A DNA stretch of 64,000 nt. Origin: Salvelinus alpinus (Eukaryota; Chordata; Actinopteri; Salmoniformes; Salmonidae). The DNA is taken from contig NC_092091.1 in the NCBI RefSeq assembly GCF_045679555.1, positions 69,888,517 through 69,952,516 of the forward strand, in the 5' to 3' direction. The notes under the pieces are model-generated. The model ran no database searches and was not told the DNA's origin. It saw only the letters and a program-made list of their open reading frames with translations. The translations under genes were made by a program, and so were the position numbers. Each line of letters begins with the position of its first letter. Within the stretch, counting starts at the first letter, position 1. Of the stretch, positions 1 to 40,838 are shown piece by piece.

Positions 1-520
1 GTACACTGTGATATTCCTCTGTACTGTATGTACACTGTGATATTCCTCTGTACTGTATGTATACACTGTGATTTTCCTCTGTACTGTATGTGTACACTGT
101 GATTTTCCTCTGTACTGTATGTATACACCGTGATTTTCCTCTGTGCTGTATGTATACACTGTGATTTTCCTCTGTACTGTATGTATAGACTGTGATTTTC
201 CTCTGTACTGTATGTATACACTGTGATTTTCCTCTGTACTGTATGTATACACTGTGATATTCCTCTGTACTGTATGTATACACTGTGATATTCCTCTGTA
301 CTGTATGTATACACTGTGATTTTCCTCTGTGCTGTATGTATACACTGTGATTTTCCTCTGTACTGTATGTATACACTGTGATTTTCCTCTGTGCTGTATG
401 TATACACTGTGATTTTCCTCTGTACTGTATGTATACACTGAGATTTTCCTCTGTACTGTATGTGTACACTGTGATTTTCCTCTGTACTGTATGTATACAC
501 TGTGATTTTCCTCTGTACTG
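1..520. repeat. 31-bp minisatellite, runs into assembly gap
   Basis: About 17 tandem units of roughly TGTATGTATACACTGTGATT plus TTCCTCTGTAC. Units vary mainly at ATTTT/ATATT. The array continues off the left edge and into the gap. Confidence 0.95.
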
Positions 521-620
521 NNNNNNNNNNNNNNNNNNNNNNNNNNNNNNNNNNNNNNNNNNNNNNNNNNNNNNNNNNNNNNNNNNNNNNNNNNNNNNNN
601 NNNNNNNNNNNNNNNNNNNN
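521..620. other. assembly gap (100 N)
   Basis: Exactly 100 Ns, a conventional placeholder for unknown length. It lies inside the first minisatellite, so the true array size is unknown. Confidence 0.99.
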
Positions 621-867
621 ATGTATTTACATTGATTGTCCTCTAACATGCTAGTATGTGCTGACTGACTCATAGACAGATTGTGTGTAGCTTGTCATCA
701 AACAGTCCTGCCTGAAACACAGACCAAAAGGTCACGTGTGGTCAAGCAGGTGTGCAGCAATCCAGACATCAGGATAACGCAGCGGGAATATGTGTGTGAA
801 CTGGCCAAGAAGAGTAATCGTCAAGCTAACCAGAACATTAACCTAACGTAGCAGGCGTAAAAGAAAG

Positions 868-985
868 GCCTGAGCGGGCTCAGACGAAACCGGAAGCATC
901 CGGTTTTCAGGCTTCACCTCTTCTCTGCTTTCCCCCTGAAAACCGGGATGCTTCCGGTTTCTTCTGACCCTCTGAGGGTGCCAAC
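868..985. repeat. long imperfect hairpin
   Basis: AAACCGGAAGCATCC-GGTTTTCAGG (887-911) pairs with its reverse complement at 935-960 with one bulge. Flanking bases extend the stem to about 868-985. Probably a small foldback element. Confidence 0.75.
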
Positions 986-1015
986 ACATTCTGTTGTCTG
1001 TGGTTATACCTTTGA

Positions 1016-2933
<1,918 letters not shown>

Positions 2934-5900
2934 GGTGCTATGATTTAGGTAGAGGATGGTGCTGGCTAGTAGTGGTGCTATGGTTTAGTTAGAGGATGGT
3001 GCTGGCTAGTAGTGGTGCTATAGTTTAGGTAGAGGATGGTGCTGGCTAGTAGTGGTGCTATAGTTTAGGTAGATGATGGTGCTGGCTAGTAGTGGTGCTA
3101 TAGTTTAGGTAGATGATGGTGCTGGCTAGTAGTGGTGCTATGGTTTAGTTAGAGGATGGTGCTGGCTAGTAGTGGGCTATGGTTTAGTTAGAGGATGGTG
3201 CTGGCTAGTAATGGGCTATGGTTTAGGTAGAGGATGGTGCTGACTAGTAATGGGCTATGGTTTAGTTAGAGGATGGTGCTGACTAGTAATGGGCTATGGT
3301 TTAGGTAGAGGATGGTGCTGACTAGTAGTGGTGCTATAGTTTAGGTAGAGGATGGTGCTGGCTAGTAGTGGTGCTATAGTTTAGGTAGAGGATGGTGCTG
3401 TCTAGTAGTGGGCTATGGTTTAGTTAGAGGATGGTGCTGGCTAGTAGTGGGCTATGGTTTAGTTAGAGGATGGTGCTGGCTAGTAGTGGTGCTATGGTTT
3501 AGGTAGAGGATGGTGCTGGCTAGTAGTGGGCTATGGTTTAGTTAGAGGATGGTGCTGGCTAGTAGTGGTGCTATGGTTTAGTTAGAGGATGGTGCTGGCT
3601 AGTAGTGGGCTATGGTTTAGTTAGAGGATGGTGCTGGCTAGTAGTGGTGCTATGGTTTAGTTAGAGGATGGTGCTGGCTAGTAGTGGTGCTATGGTTTAG
3701 GTAGATGATGGTGCTGGCTAGTAGTGGTGCTATGGTTTAGGTAGAGGATGGTGCTGGCTAGTAGTGGTGCTATGGTTTAGGTAGAGGATGGTGCTGGCTA
3801 GTAGTGGGCTATGGTTTAGGTAGAGGATGGTGCTGTCTAGTAGTGGTGCTATGGTTTAGGTAGAGGATGGTGCTGGCTAGTGGCTAGTAGTGGTGCTATG
3901 GTTTAGGTAGAGGATGGTGCTGGCTAGTGGCTGGTAGTGGGCTATGGTTTAGGTAGAGGATGGTGCTGGCTAGTAGTGGTGCTATGGTTTAGGTAGAGGA
4001 TGGTGCTGGCTAATAGTGGTGCTATGGTTTAGTTAGAGGATGGTGCTGTCTAGTAGTGGGCTATGGTTTAGTTAGAGGATGGTGCTGGCTAGTAGTGGTG
4101 CTATAGTTTAGGTAGAGGATGGTGCTGGCTAGTAGTGGTGCTATGGTTTAGGTAGAGGATGGTGCTGGCTAGTAGTGGTGCTATGGTTTAGGTAGAGGAT
4201 GGTGCTGGCTAGTAGTGGGCTATGGTTTAGGTAGAGGATGGTGCTGTCTAGTAGTGGTGCTATGGTTTAGGTAGAGGATGGTGCTGGCTAGTGGCTAGTA
4301 GTGGTGCTATGGTTTAGGTAGAGGATGGTGCTGGCTAGTGGCTGGTAGTGGGCTATGGTTTAGGTAGAGGATGGTGCTGGCTAGTAGTGGTGCTATGGTT
4401 TAGGTAGAGGATGGTGCTGGCTAATAGTGGTGCTATGGTTTAGTTAGAGGATGGTGCTGTCTAGTAGTGGGCTATGGTTTAGTTAGAGGATGGTGCTGGC
4501 TAGTAGTGGTGCTATGGTTTAGTTAGAGGATGGTGCTGGCTAGTAGTGGGCTATGGTTTAGGTAGAGGATGGTGCTGACTAGTAGTGGGCTATGGTTTAG
4601 GTAGAGGATGGTGCTGGCTAGTAGTGGTGCTATGGTTTAGGTAGAGGATGGTGCTGGCTAGTGGCTGGTAGTGGGCTATGGTTTAGGTAGAGGATGGTGC
4701 TGGCTAGTAGTGGTGCTATAGTTTAGGTAGAGGATGGTGCTGACTAGTAGTGGGCTATGGTTTAGTTAGAGGATGGTGCTGACTAGTAGTGGGCTATGGT
4801 TTAGGTAGAGGTATGTACTGGCTAGTGGCAGGTAGTGGGCTATGGTTTAGGTAGAGGTATGTACTGGCTAGTGGCAGGTAGTGGGCTATGGTTTAGGTAG
4901 AGGATGGTGCTGGCTATTGGCTAATAGTGGTGCTATGGTTTAGGTAGAGGATGGTGCTGGCTAGTGGCTAATACTGGTGCTATTGTTTAGGTAGAGGATG
5001 GTACTGGCTAGTGGCTAATAGTGGGCTATTGTTTAGGTAGAGGATGGTACTGGCTAGTGGCTAATAGTGGGCTATGGTTTAGGTAGAGGATGGTACTGGC
5101 TAGTGGCTAATAGTGGGCTATTGTTTAGGTAGAGGATGGTACTGGCTAGTGGCTAATAGTGGGCTATTGTTTAGGTAGAGGATGGTACTGGCTAGTGGCT
5201 AATAGTGGGCTATGGTTTAGGTAGAGGATGGTACTGGCTAGTGGCTAATAGTGGGCTATTGTTTAGGTAGAGGATGGTACTGGCTAGTGGCTAATAGTGG
5301 GCTATTGTTTAGGTAGAGGATGGTACTGGCTAGTGGCTAATAGTGGGCTATTGTTTAGGTAGAGGATGGTACTGGCTAGTGGCTAATAGTGGGCTATTGT
5401 TTAGGTAGAGGATGGTACTGGCTAGTGGCTAATAGTGGGCTATTGTTTAGGTAGAGGATGGTACTGGCTAGTGGCTAATAGTGGGCTATGGTTTAGGTAG
5501 AGGATGGTACTGGCTAGTGGCTAATAGTGGGCTATTGTTTAGGTAGAGGATGGTACTGGCTAGTGGCTAATAGTGGGCTATTGTTTAGGTAGAGGATGGT
5601 ACTGGCTAGTGGCTAATAGTGGGCTATTGTTTAGGTAGAGGATGGTACTGGCTAGTGGCTAATAGTGGGCTATTGTTTAGGTAGAGGATGGTACTGGCTA
5701 GTGGCTAATAGTGGGCTATTGTTTAGGTAGAGGATGGTACTGGCTAGTGGCTAATAGTGGGCTATTGTTTAGGTAGAGGATGGTACTGGCTAGTGGCTAA
5801 TAGTGGGCTATTGTTTAGGTAGAGGATGGTACTGGCTAGTGGCTAATAGTGGGCTATTGTTTAGGTAGAGGATGGTACTGGCTAGTGGCTAATAGTGGGC

Positions 5901-6750
5901 TATTGTTTAGGTAGAGGATGGTACTGGCTAGTGGCTAATAGTGGGCTATTGTTTAGGTAGAGGATGGTACTGGCTAGTGGCTAATACTGGTGCTATTGTT
6001 TAGGTAGAGGATGGTACTGGCTAGTGGCTAATAGTGGGCTATTGTTTAGGTAGAGGATGGTGCTGGCTAGTGGCAGGTAGTGGGCTATGGTTTAGGTAGA
6101 GGATGGTACTGGCTAGTGGCTAATAGTGGGCTATTGTTTAGGTAGAGGATGGTGCTGGCTAGTGGCTAATACTGGTGCTATTGTTTAGGTAGAGGATGGT
6201 ACTGGCTAGTGGCTAATAGTGGGCTATGGTTTAGGTAGAGGATGGTACTGGCTAGTGGCTAATAGTGGGCTATTGTTTAGGTAGAGGATGGTACTGGCTA
6301 GTGGCTAATACTGGTGCTATTGTTTAGGTAGAGGATGGTACTGGCTAGTGGCTAATACTGGGCTATTGTTTAGGTAGAGGATGGTGCTGGCTAGTGGCTA
6401 ATAGTGGGCTATGGTTTAGGTAGAGGATGGTACTGGCTAGTGGCTAATAGTGGGCTATTGTTTAGGTAGAGGATGGTGCTGGCTAGTGGCTAATACTGGT
6501 GCTATTGTTTAGGTAAAGGATGGTACTGGCTAGTGGCTAATAGTGGGCTATTGTTTAGGTAGAGGATGGTGCTGGCTAGTGGCTAATACTGGTGCTATTG
6601 TTTAGGTAGAGGATGGTACTGGCTAGTGGCTAATAGTGGGCTATGGTTTAGTTAGAGGATGGTACTGGCTAGTGGCTAATAGTGGTTCTATGGTTTAGTC
6701 ACAGGATGGTACTGGCTGGTAGTAGAGTTGTGGTTTAGGTAGAGGATGCA
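2934..6750. repeat. 3.8-kb minisatellite with 39/40-bp and 46-bp unit classes
   Basis: Left part: units of about 40 bp (GGTGCTATGGTTTAGGTAGA then GGATGGTGCTGGCTAGTAGT). Right part, from about 4910: 46-bp units with TACTGGCTAGTGGCTAATAG. A ~411-bp higher-order block repeats (near 3871 and 4282). It lies in the lef1 intron upstream of 11599. Confidence 0.96.
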
Positions 6751-7223
<473 letters not shown>

Positions 7224-7803
7224 ATCCTCACTCTCTCTCCCTCTGTCGGAGAAGAGAACCCGAAGACTGGAGAGCTTAAATGAAAATCCTCCATCCAGGT
7301 TCTTATCTCGTTCCCGCAGGGAAGCAAATGTGAGCTGAAAGGCGTAACAATTAAGAGAAGAGGGGTGAGGATGGTATAATTTTAGCCCCAGCTAGTACAG
7401 GCATGTCCCTGGCTGCTCCAGGCCCAATTCAGGCCCTCTATTTGGAGTCCTCTTCGGTCCTCATCCTGGTGGGATAAAGTGCCATTAAAGCTATTCCAAC
7501 ACATAGATTATCCCCTGACCTTTGACCCTGGCTGACCTGTGTTCTCCTGGGCTTGAGACGTCAGGACTTTAGAGCCAGGGTTTAGGGACTAATTAGTTGC
7601 TATGAGTGAGCTAATTTTGTTTGAAGTTGGATTGAGATAATTTTTTGTAGTTGATGCTCACTCTATTTTTGATCGGAAGCCCTTTTTTGGGTGTTTGTCA
7701 TTACTATGCAAATTAGTTCTGAAAATGTTGGACTATTTTAAGGCAGGATCCAACATTACGTAAGAGGTGGTCAAGCCAAACGTACTTGATATGTTTGATG
7801 CTG

Positions 7804-7914
<111 letters not shown>

Positions 7915-8242
7915 GGCTGGAGACCTGGGGGTCTTGATGCTTAACCAGGCTCCGGAATCTGACATGCATGAAGGCCCTTTTAGTAAGGTGTGCATAGCTG
8001 AGATCCACCCCACCCTACTGCTAAACCCCTGGTTAGGACATTCCCAGAGGGGGTAGGGGGAGAGGTGGTAGTTCGGTGCCGGTCTGTGAGGGGTCGGTCC
8101 GGCAACACAGGAAATTCCAGGGGGAGTTGTAGCCTTGCCACAAATTAGCATGCTGAGAATGTCACCCTAGCACGAATCTCCTCGCTGCAAATCAAGCCAA
8201 TGAAAGTCACCTAGTGGTGTTTTATTTATTTATATATATATA

Positions 8243-9869
<1,627 letters not shown>

Positions 9870-11359
9870 TATGTGTATATATATATATTTATATGTATTT
9901 ATATGTATGTATGTATGCTTGTTTGTTTGTTTGTTTGTTTAGGGATAGCATGTGTTATATGTTGGGAAAGATTGGGTGTAGTCAAAATGTGTAGGATGGG
10001 TTGATGGATGACTGTCAGATCAAGCGTATAGCCTTTTGAAATATCATGCCATACGTTTACCCATCATTCTTATACACACCGGAATAGATTGATCGTTTTT
10101 TGAGACAAAGCCGTATATCCTTTAGAAATGCTGTTTTGACTCTACAAGTCAATCAGGTCCAGGGTCAGTGCTGGGTGCTCTGATTGTGAGTAGTAGATTT
10201 AGCATGGCTAAGCAGTACCATGTGTTCAGTGCTGTTGGAGCGTGTAAGCGGCTGGGGGGCTGGCTGGGTTGGAGGGGCGTGGTGGGGGGTGCAGGCCTCT
10301 GTGAGTCAGCCTAAGGGTGGGGGGTGGTAGGGAATGGGGTGCTGTGGCCAGACCACTGCTGACGTGATTAACCCTGCCTTTTGGTTCTACTGCAGACGCC
10401 TCTATGAGATCTCTCTCTCGTCCTCTCTCTCGTTCTCTCTCTCCTTCCCTTTCTTGTCCTTCTCTTTCAAATCTCTCTCTTTCAATTCAAGGGGTTTTAT
10501 TGGCATGGGAAACATGTTCTTTCTCTCTCTCGTCCTCCTTCCATGTCTTGTCATCCTTCCCTCTTTCTCTTGCCCTATCTTTTTCTCTCTCCATCACCCC
10601 TCCTCCATCGCTCATCCCTCCTTCTCTCCTCCTTCCCCCGGCTCTGGCTCTGTAATGAACTCCTCTTATTCACCGGCTAATGACTGCCTTTGATCTCACT
10701 GCTAAGACCTCTGCTCTAACTCTACCCTGTGGGGCTTTCTCTTTCACTCTCCCCCTTCTTTCCAACCCCCTCTGCCCTTAGGCAGGAAATAGGGGCAGTA
10801 CTCACTGACCAAGGCTAAACAAAGTTTTGAGGTGTTAGGGAAAGGCTGGAAGGGGAGTACAGACCTCCCTTGCGGGAAGGTGTTTTATTTTTACTGTGCC
10901 ATTAAAGCCCCCATGCAGTCTTTTTTTAATATTATTTTTTAGCATCACATATGTCTAATAAATCACTGTTTATTTCATGAAAATCTCTGATCGTGTGGGC
11001 GTGTTGATACATATTAAAATATATTTACATACACAACCCTGATTGGCGGATAAGATCGTTTAGAGACTCTAGAGCCTACCACAGTTACCCCTTCAAAGTA
11101 GGAGGATACATATGCAAATAAAAGATTACTGGTCATTGGTCAGAATAATCAGATCAGATTGTGATGTCATGCCGTGGGCCAGAAACTCCATGCCACCTGA
11201 ACAGGCTGAAATTCCAGGGGTTTTTTTCTCTCCAAAATCTCTTACACTAAAAGGGCATTTTCACAATTTCAGAGTCTTATTTCGACCTAATGGTGTGAAA
11301 ATATAATTAAAAACAGAAAAATTGTGACTGCACCACCCCTTTCATCTCACCAGCTCCTT

Positions 11360-11415
<56 letters not shown>

Positions 11416-11598
11416 CTACACAAATCACCAAGCGGCCGTACCCTTGTCATTTGAGAGAGGGCCGGGACTTGATTTAGCGCTGTAAAACTCTGTAAATGCT
11501 ATCTGCTAACTGAACTGAGGACAGGTAATGTAGTGCCTTGTTTAATGTGTTCTGCCTCTCTCATGGTGTCCTCCTCTCTCTCTCCCTCTCCATTCCAG
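9870..11598. other. lef1 intron with small repeats
   Basis: Contains an AT/GTAT-rich stretch (9870-9945), a short 3'-end fragment of the LINE found at 28494 (about 10484-10520, TTCAAGGGGTTTTATTGGCA), polypyrimidine sequence, and (TG)n at 11362-11413 ~185 bp before the exon. No gene seen. Confidence 0.6.
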
Positions 11599-36722
<25,124 letters not shown>

Positions 36723-37690
36723 ATTCCATGAACCCTCCTCCACCTTATCTCCGACCCCTAAGCCTCAACTCCCGTTCTCAGAGGAATATCCCCCCCGAAC
36801 TTCACTTTATACTCCTCTCCTGCAGTGACTCTCCTATCTGCTGTAGAAACGCTGAACTGAACAAGACAATCACTACTAAAGACCATCATCCGACCGCATG
36901 CAACTCCCCAGCCCCCTCACTCACCAGCCCCCTCACTCCCCACCCCCCTCACTCCCCAGCCCCCTCACTCACCAGCCCCCTCACTCCCCAGCCCCCTCAC
37001 TCCCCAGCCCCCTCACGCCTTTTTTTCTCCTTACAAGCAGCTCTATCTCAATCCAAGGCACTGCACTGAAAACAGTTCAGCGATTTCACTTTGTCAAACA
37101 CAATTAACACCTCCCCAACACCTGTTTCTAAGTTATTCCTAAGTTATTTGCCACCTCCGTTCCTTTCCTTTGTACAGCCCACTATGTTCGACCCTCAACA
37201 CTCCCCTTTCACCTCTCTCACTGGATTTCAGACCACGTGTTTGGGTTGCGACCTGACCTCTTTAGACTGACTGCACTATCACAAGGAAGATGGAGGGATG
37301 TCAATCACATGTTGTCAAGGAAACATCCTCTCAAGGCTCCTATCCTCCATTTTGTTTTTATTAACGACCAGTTGGTGCAAAAAATATCAACGTTTTATGA
37401 TTATAGCTTTTACCTTTGAGTTGGAATTAATTGAATGCTTTTTTGTATTTTGAACTTGGTTTAAATTTCTCGGTGTATATTATCAGTGAATTTTTTGTTT
37501 TGTTCTTTTTTTAGAATATATATACTGGTATATATGAAAATAAGCTTTGAACACAGGAAAGCCATTTGTTTTCTTGTTAAAGCGTCTTGCAGAAAAATGA
37601 AAATTAAGGCTTCTTTTGATACTATTTGTAACAAATAGTGACCTTGACTCGAGTCTTGCTCAGATGTAAAATAAAGCTCAGTATGTGTAC
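36723..37690 (+). other. lef1: lef1 3' untranslated region
   Basis: It runs from the alternative stop to a canonical AATAAA at 37670-37675. The part from about 37430 to 37690 is AT-rich, low in repeats, and looks like the conserved distal LEF1 3'UTR (inference from memory). A C-rich tandem repeat sits at 36899-37018. The exact cleavage site is inferred. Confidence 0.7.
36899..37018 (+). repeat. 15-bp C-rich tandem repeat in lef1 3'UTR
   Basis: Units CCCCTCACTCCCCAG / CCCCTCACTCACCAG, about eight copies. Confidence 0.9.
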
Positions 37691-38893
37691 TTTTTAAAGA
37701 AACTGTCAGGATATGTCACTTTTCTTGGTATTTTTGCAGGCAACGTTAGGACAAAGGCAAGTGGTTGCTCAGAGGCCTATATTTTATTGTTCTAAACTGA
37801 CAAATGAAGCAGATATATATTTACCCCAGCACTTGGCAGTGTTCATTTTATTGCGATCAGGGTTGGGGTCAATTCCAGTCAATTCAGAAAGTTAACCAAA
37901 TTCCAATTGCAATTCGACATTTTCCTCATTGGAAAGCATTGAAGAGAAGTTGGAGTTGGAATTTCAGTGTACTTCCTGAATTGACACCAAGCTTGATTGC
38001 GATGGACTTTTCTCTTCTCTATCTGGTAACTGTGGTCTTTTTGCCCATGTTGTTTATTTCATGCATTTCTGTAACATTTTATTGATTTTATGCTCTATTT
38101 TTAGTATTACTTGACGCATTTTTTTTAATTCATTGTCGTATTTTGAATCACTGTCATCTTGGTATAAGCACTTTGCTTCCCAAGTGGTCACATTTTAACA
38201 CTTTCAACATGTTTTGTTTTTTTAAAGAAAAATAAAAAGGCATTGGCTCATTTGATCTCCCGACCAGATTTATGCGATAGAAGGTATACCTTACTTACAG
38301 GGCTGGTTTCCGGGACAGAGATTAAGCCTAGTCTTAGTCTAGTCTAAAAACCTATTTAAATGGGGATTCTTCATTGAGCATTGTTTTTAGTTTAGGCCTA
38401 AATCTATGTCCAGGAAACCAGCCCAATAATCTTGTAGCTTGTGATCATTAGTAGGCCCATCATATGATTCATATCCAGAAATTCTGCATTTGACAACACT
38501 GCCACTTAGTGGTCTTAAATAGAACTACCAAGCAGAATTATTGACTATAAATCAGTCAAATCTCGAGGGGAAACTTCAAAAGGCTCTAAAACCGACCAAT
38601 TAAAACTCCAGCAGCATGCCGAGACTGAGGTTACTTTCATACAGTCTTACGGCTATGCTGACAAAAGGGAAAATCTACATCTTGAGTATTGAAGCTGCTC
38701 TTAAACTGTTAAATCCATGGAAAAAGGTGAGATGTGATGTCTCATGTATCCAAGATGATCAATTTAATGCCGGGATATAAAGAGGGTAATATTTTTGATT
38801 TTCAAATTGAGTAGTCAAAGGAACTCAAAAGGAACTCTTGAAACAATATTGGAAATGAACAGTGGGGATGAACACGCAGGGGTTGTTGACATA
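37691..38893. other. lef1-hadh intergenic region
   Basis: Contains a common fish repeat (about 37858-37988, GGGTTGGGGTCAATTCCAGT) and a palindromic element 38300-38426 with ends GGGCTGGTTTCCGGGACAGA and its near complement. No gene seen. Confidence 0.6.
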
Positions 38894-40277
38894 CAGTGCA
38901 TTCGGAAAGTATTCAGACCCCTTCCCTTTTTCCACATTGTTACATTACAGCCTTATTCTAAAATGGATTAAAAAAAATATCCCTAATCAATCTACACACA
39001 ATACCCCATGATAAAGCGAAAACAGGTTATACATTTTTGATATATATTTTTTAAAACACCTTATTTACATAAGTATTCAGACCCTTTGCTATGATAATCG
39101 AAATTGAGCTCAGGTGCATCCTGTTTCCATTGATAATCCTTGAGATGTTTGGACAACTTGATTGGAGTCCACCTGTGGTAAATTCAATTGATTGGACATG
39201 ATTTGGAAAGGCACACACCTGTCTATATAAGGTCCCACAGTTGACTGCATGTCAGAGCAAAAACCAAGCCAAAACGTTGAAGGATTTGTCCGTAGAGCTC
39301 CGAGACAGGATTGTGTCGAGGCACAGATCTGGGGAAGGTTACCAAAACATTTCTGCAGCATTAAAGGTCCCCAAGAACACAGTGGCCTCCATCACTCTTA
39401 AATGGAAGAAGTTTGGAACCACCAAGACTCTTCCAAGAGCTGGCTGCCTGGCCAAACTGAGCAATCAGGGTAGAAGTGCCCTGGTCAGGGAGGTCACCAA
39501 GAACCCGATGGTCACTCTGACAGAGCTTTAGAGTTCCTCTGTGGAGGAAGGACAACCATCTCTGCAGCACTCCCCCAATCAGGCATTTATGGTAGAGTGG
39601 CCAGACGGAAGCCACTCCTTAGGAAAAGGCATGACAGGAGATGACATGACAGCCCGCTTGGAGTTTGCTAAAAGGCACCTAAAGGACTCTCAGGCCATGA
39701 GAAACAGAGAGATCCTTGATGAAAACCTGCTCCAGAGTGCTCAGGACCTCAGACTGTAGCCATGGTTTACCTTCCAACAGGACAATGACCCTAAGCACAC
39801 AGCCAAGACAACACAGGAGTGGCTTCAGGACAAGTCCCTGAATGTCCTTGTTTGGCCCAGCAAAACCCGGACTTGAACCCGATCTAACATCTCTGGAGAG
39901 ACCTGAAAATAGCTGTGCAGCGATGCTCCCCATCCAACCTGACAGAGCTTGAGAGGATCTGCAGAGAAGAATGGGTGAAACTCCCCAAATACAGGTGTGC
40001 CAAGCTTGTAGCATGATGCCAAAGAATACATCGGCTGTAATCGCTGCCAAAGGTGCTTAAAGTACTGAGTAAAGGGTCTGAATATTTATTTAAATGTGAT
40101 ATTTCCGTTTATTTAATACATTTGCAAAAATTTATAAAAACCTGTGTTTGCTTTGTGGTTATTGTGTGTAGATTGATGAGGACAAAAAACAAACAATCTA
40201 ATACATTTTAGAATAAGGCTGTAACGTAACAAAATGTGGAAAAAGTAAAGGGGTCTGAATACTTTCCGAATGCACTG
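38894..40277 (+). mobile_element. Tc1-like transposon, third family (CAGTGCATTCGGAAAGTATT ends)
   Basis: Inverted ends CAGTGCATTCGGAAAGTATT and complement, flanked by TA (38892-38893, 40278-40279). The transposase is degenerate on the + strand: KDLSVELRDRIVSRHRSGEG and further fragments to ~40010, with several frameshifts and a stop at ~39529. Confidence 0.93.
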
Positions 40278-40719
40278 TATCACTGGGTAGCATTAATGGC
40301 AGGGCGTGTTGGCTCAAAGGTCCAGAGACAAATCCATCCCTAGAAAAGAACTGGATGAATAGAAATCTCAGAACAACCAATGGGAAGCATTTGGAAAAGT
40401 CAGTTTAATGCCACAAACTCAGTTACTTACAAACCACACATAAAGATGACATTCAGAATATACAGTCAAAAGACAGATTTGAATTGATAACACCGGTCTA
40501 CCATTCATCAGGAAGGCACTGAGGGTCATACCGGCTGCATCTCTGTTCTACCGTTGTCAAAATTAGCCAGACGGATTTTTCTATTATCATTCATGCCCTT
40601 ATCAGTACTGGGAGGGACTACATGATCTTGTCCAATCGGAAGCGCTTATTTTCATTTTCCGTTTTGTCACGATGTGCCTTAATGAACAGGCTCCAGCTAG
40701 TGTTGATGCTGGGGCGGGG

Positions 40720-40838
40720 TTACTTGTACTTGTAGAAGCCCTCTCCGGTCTTCTTGCCGAACTTGCCCTCGGCCACCAGCTTGTTGAGCATCTCACTGGG
40801 CTGCATCAGCGGGTTGTCAGGATCCTTCTCAACCCAGC
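40720..40838 (-). CDS. hadh: hadh exon 8 (terminal)
   Basis: 119 nt ending [14 protein letters not shown]-stop (TAA, 40720-40722). A possible polyadenylation signal, ATTAAA, lies on the - strand at 40404-40409, giving a 3'UTR of roughly 330 nt (inferred). Confidence 0.95.

Noticed and set aside
1-520. CRISPR-like regular repeats
   Set aside because: Contiguous 31-bp tandem units without unique spacers in a vertebrate genome.
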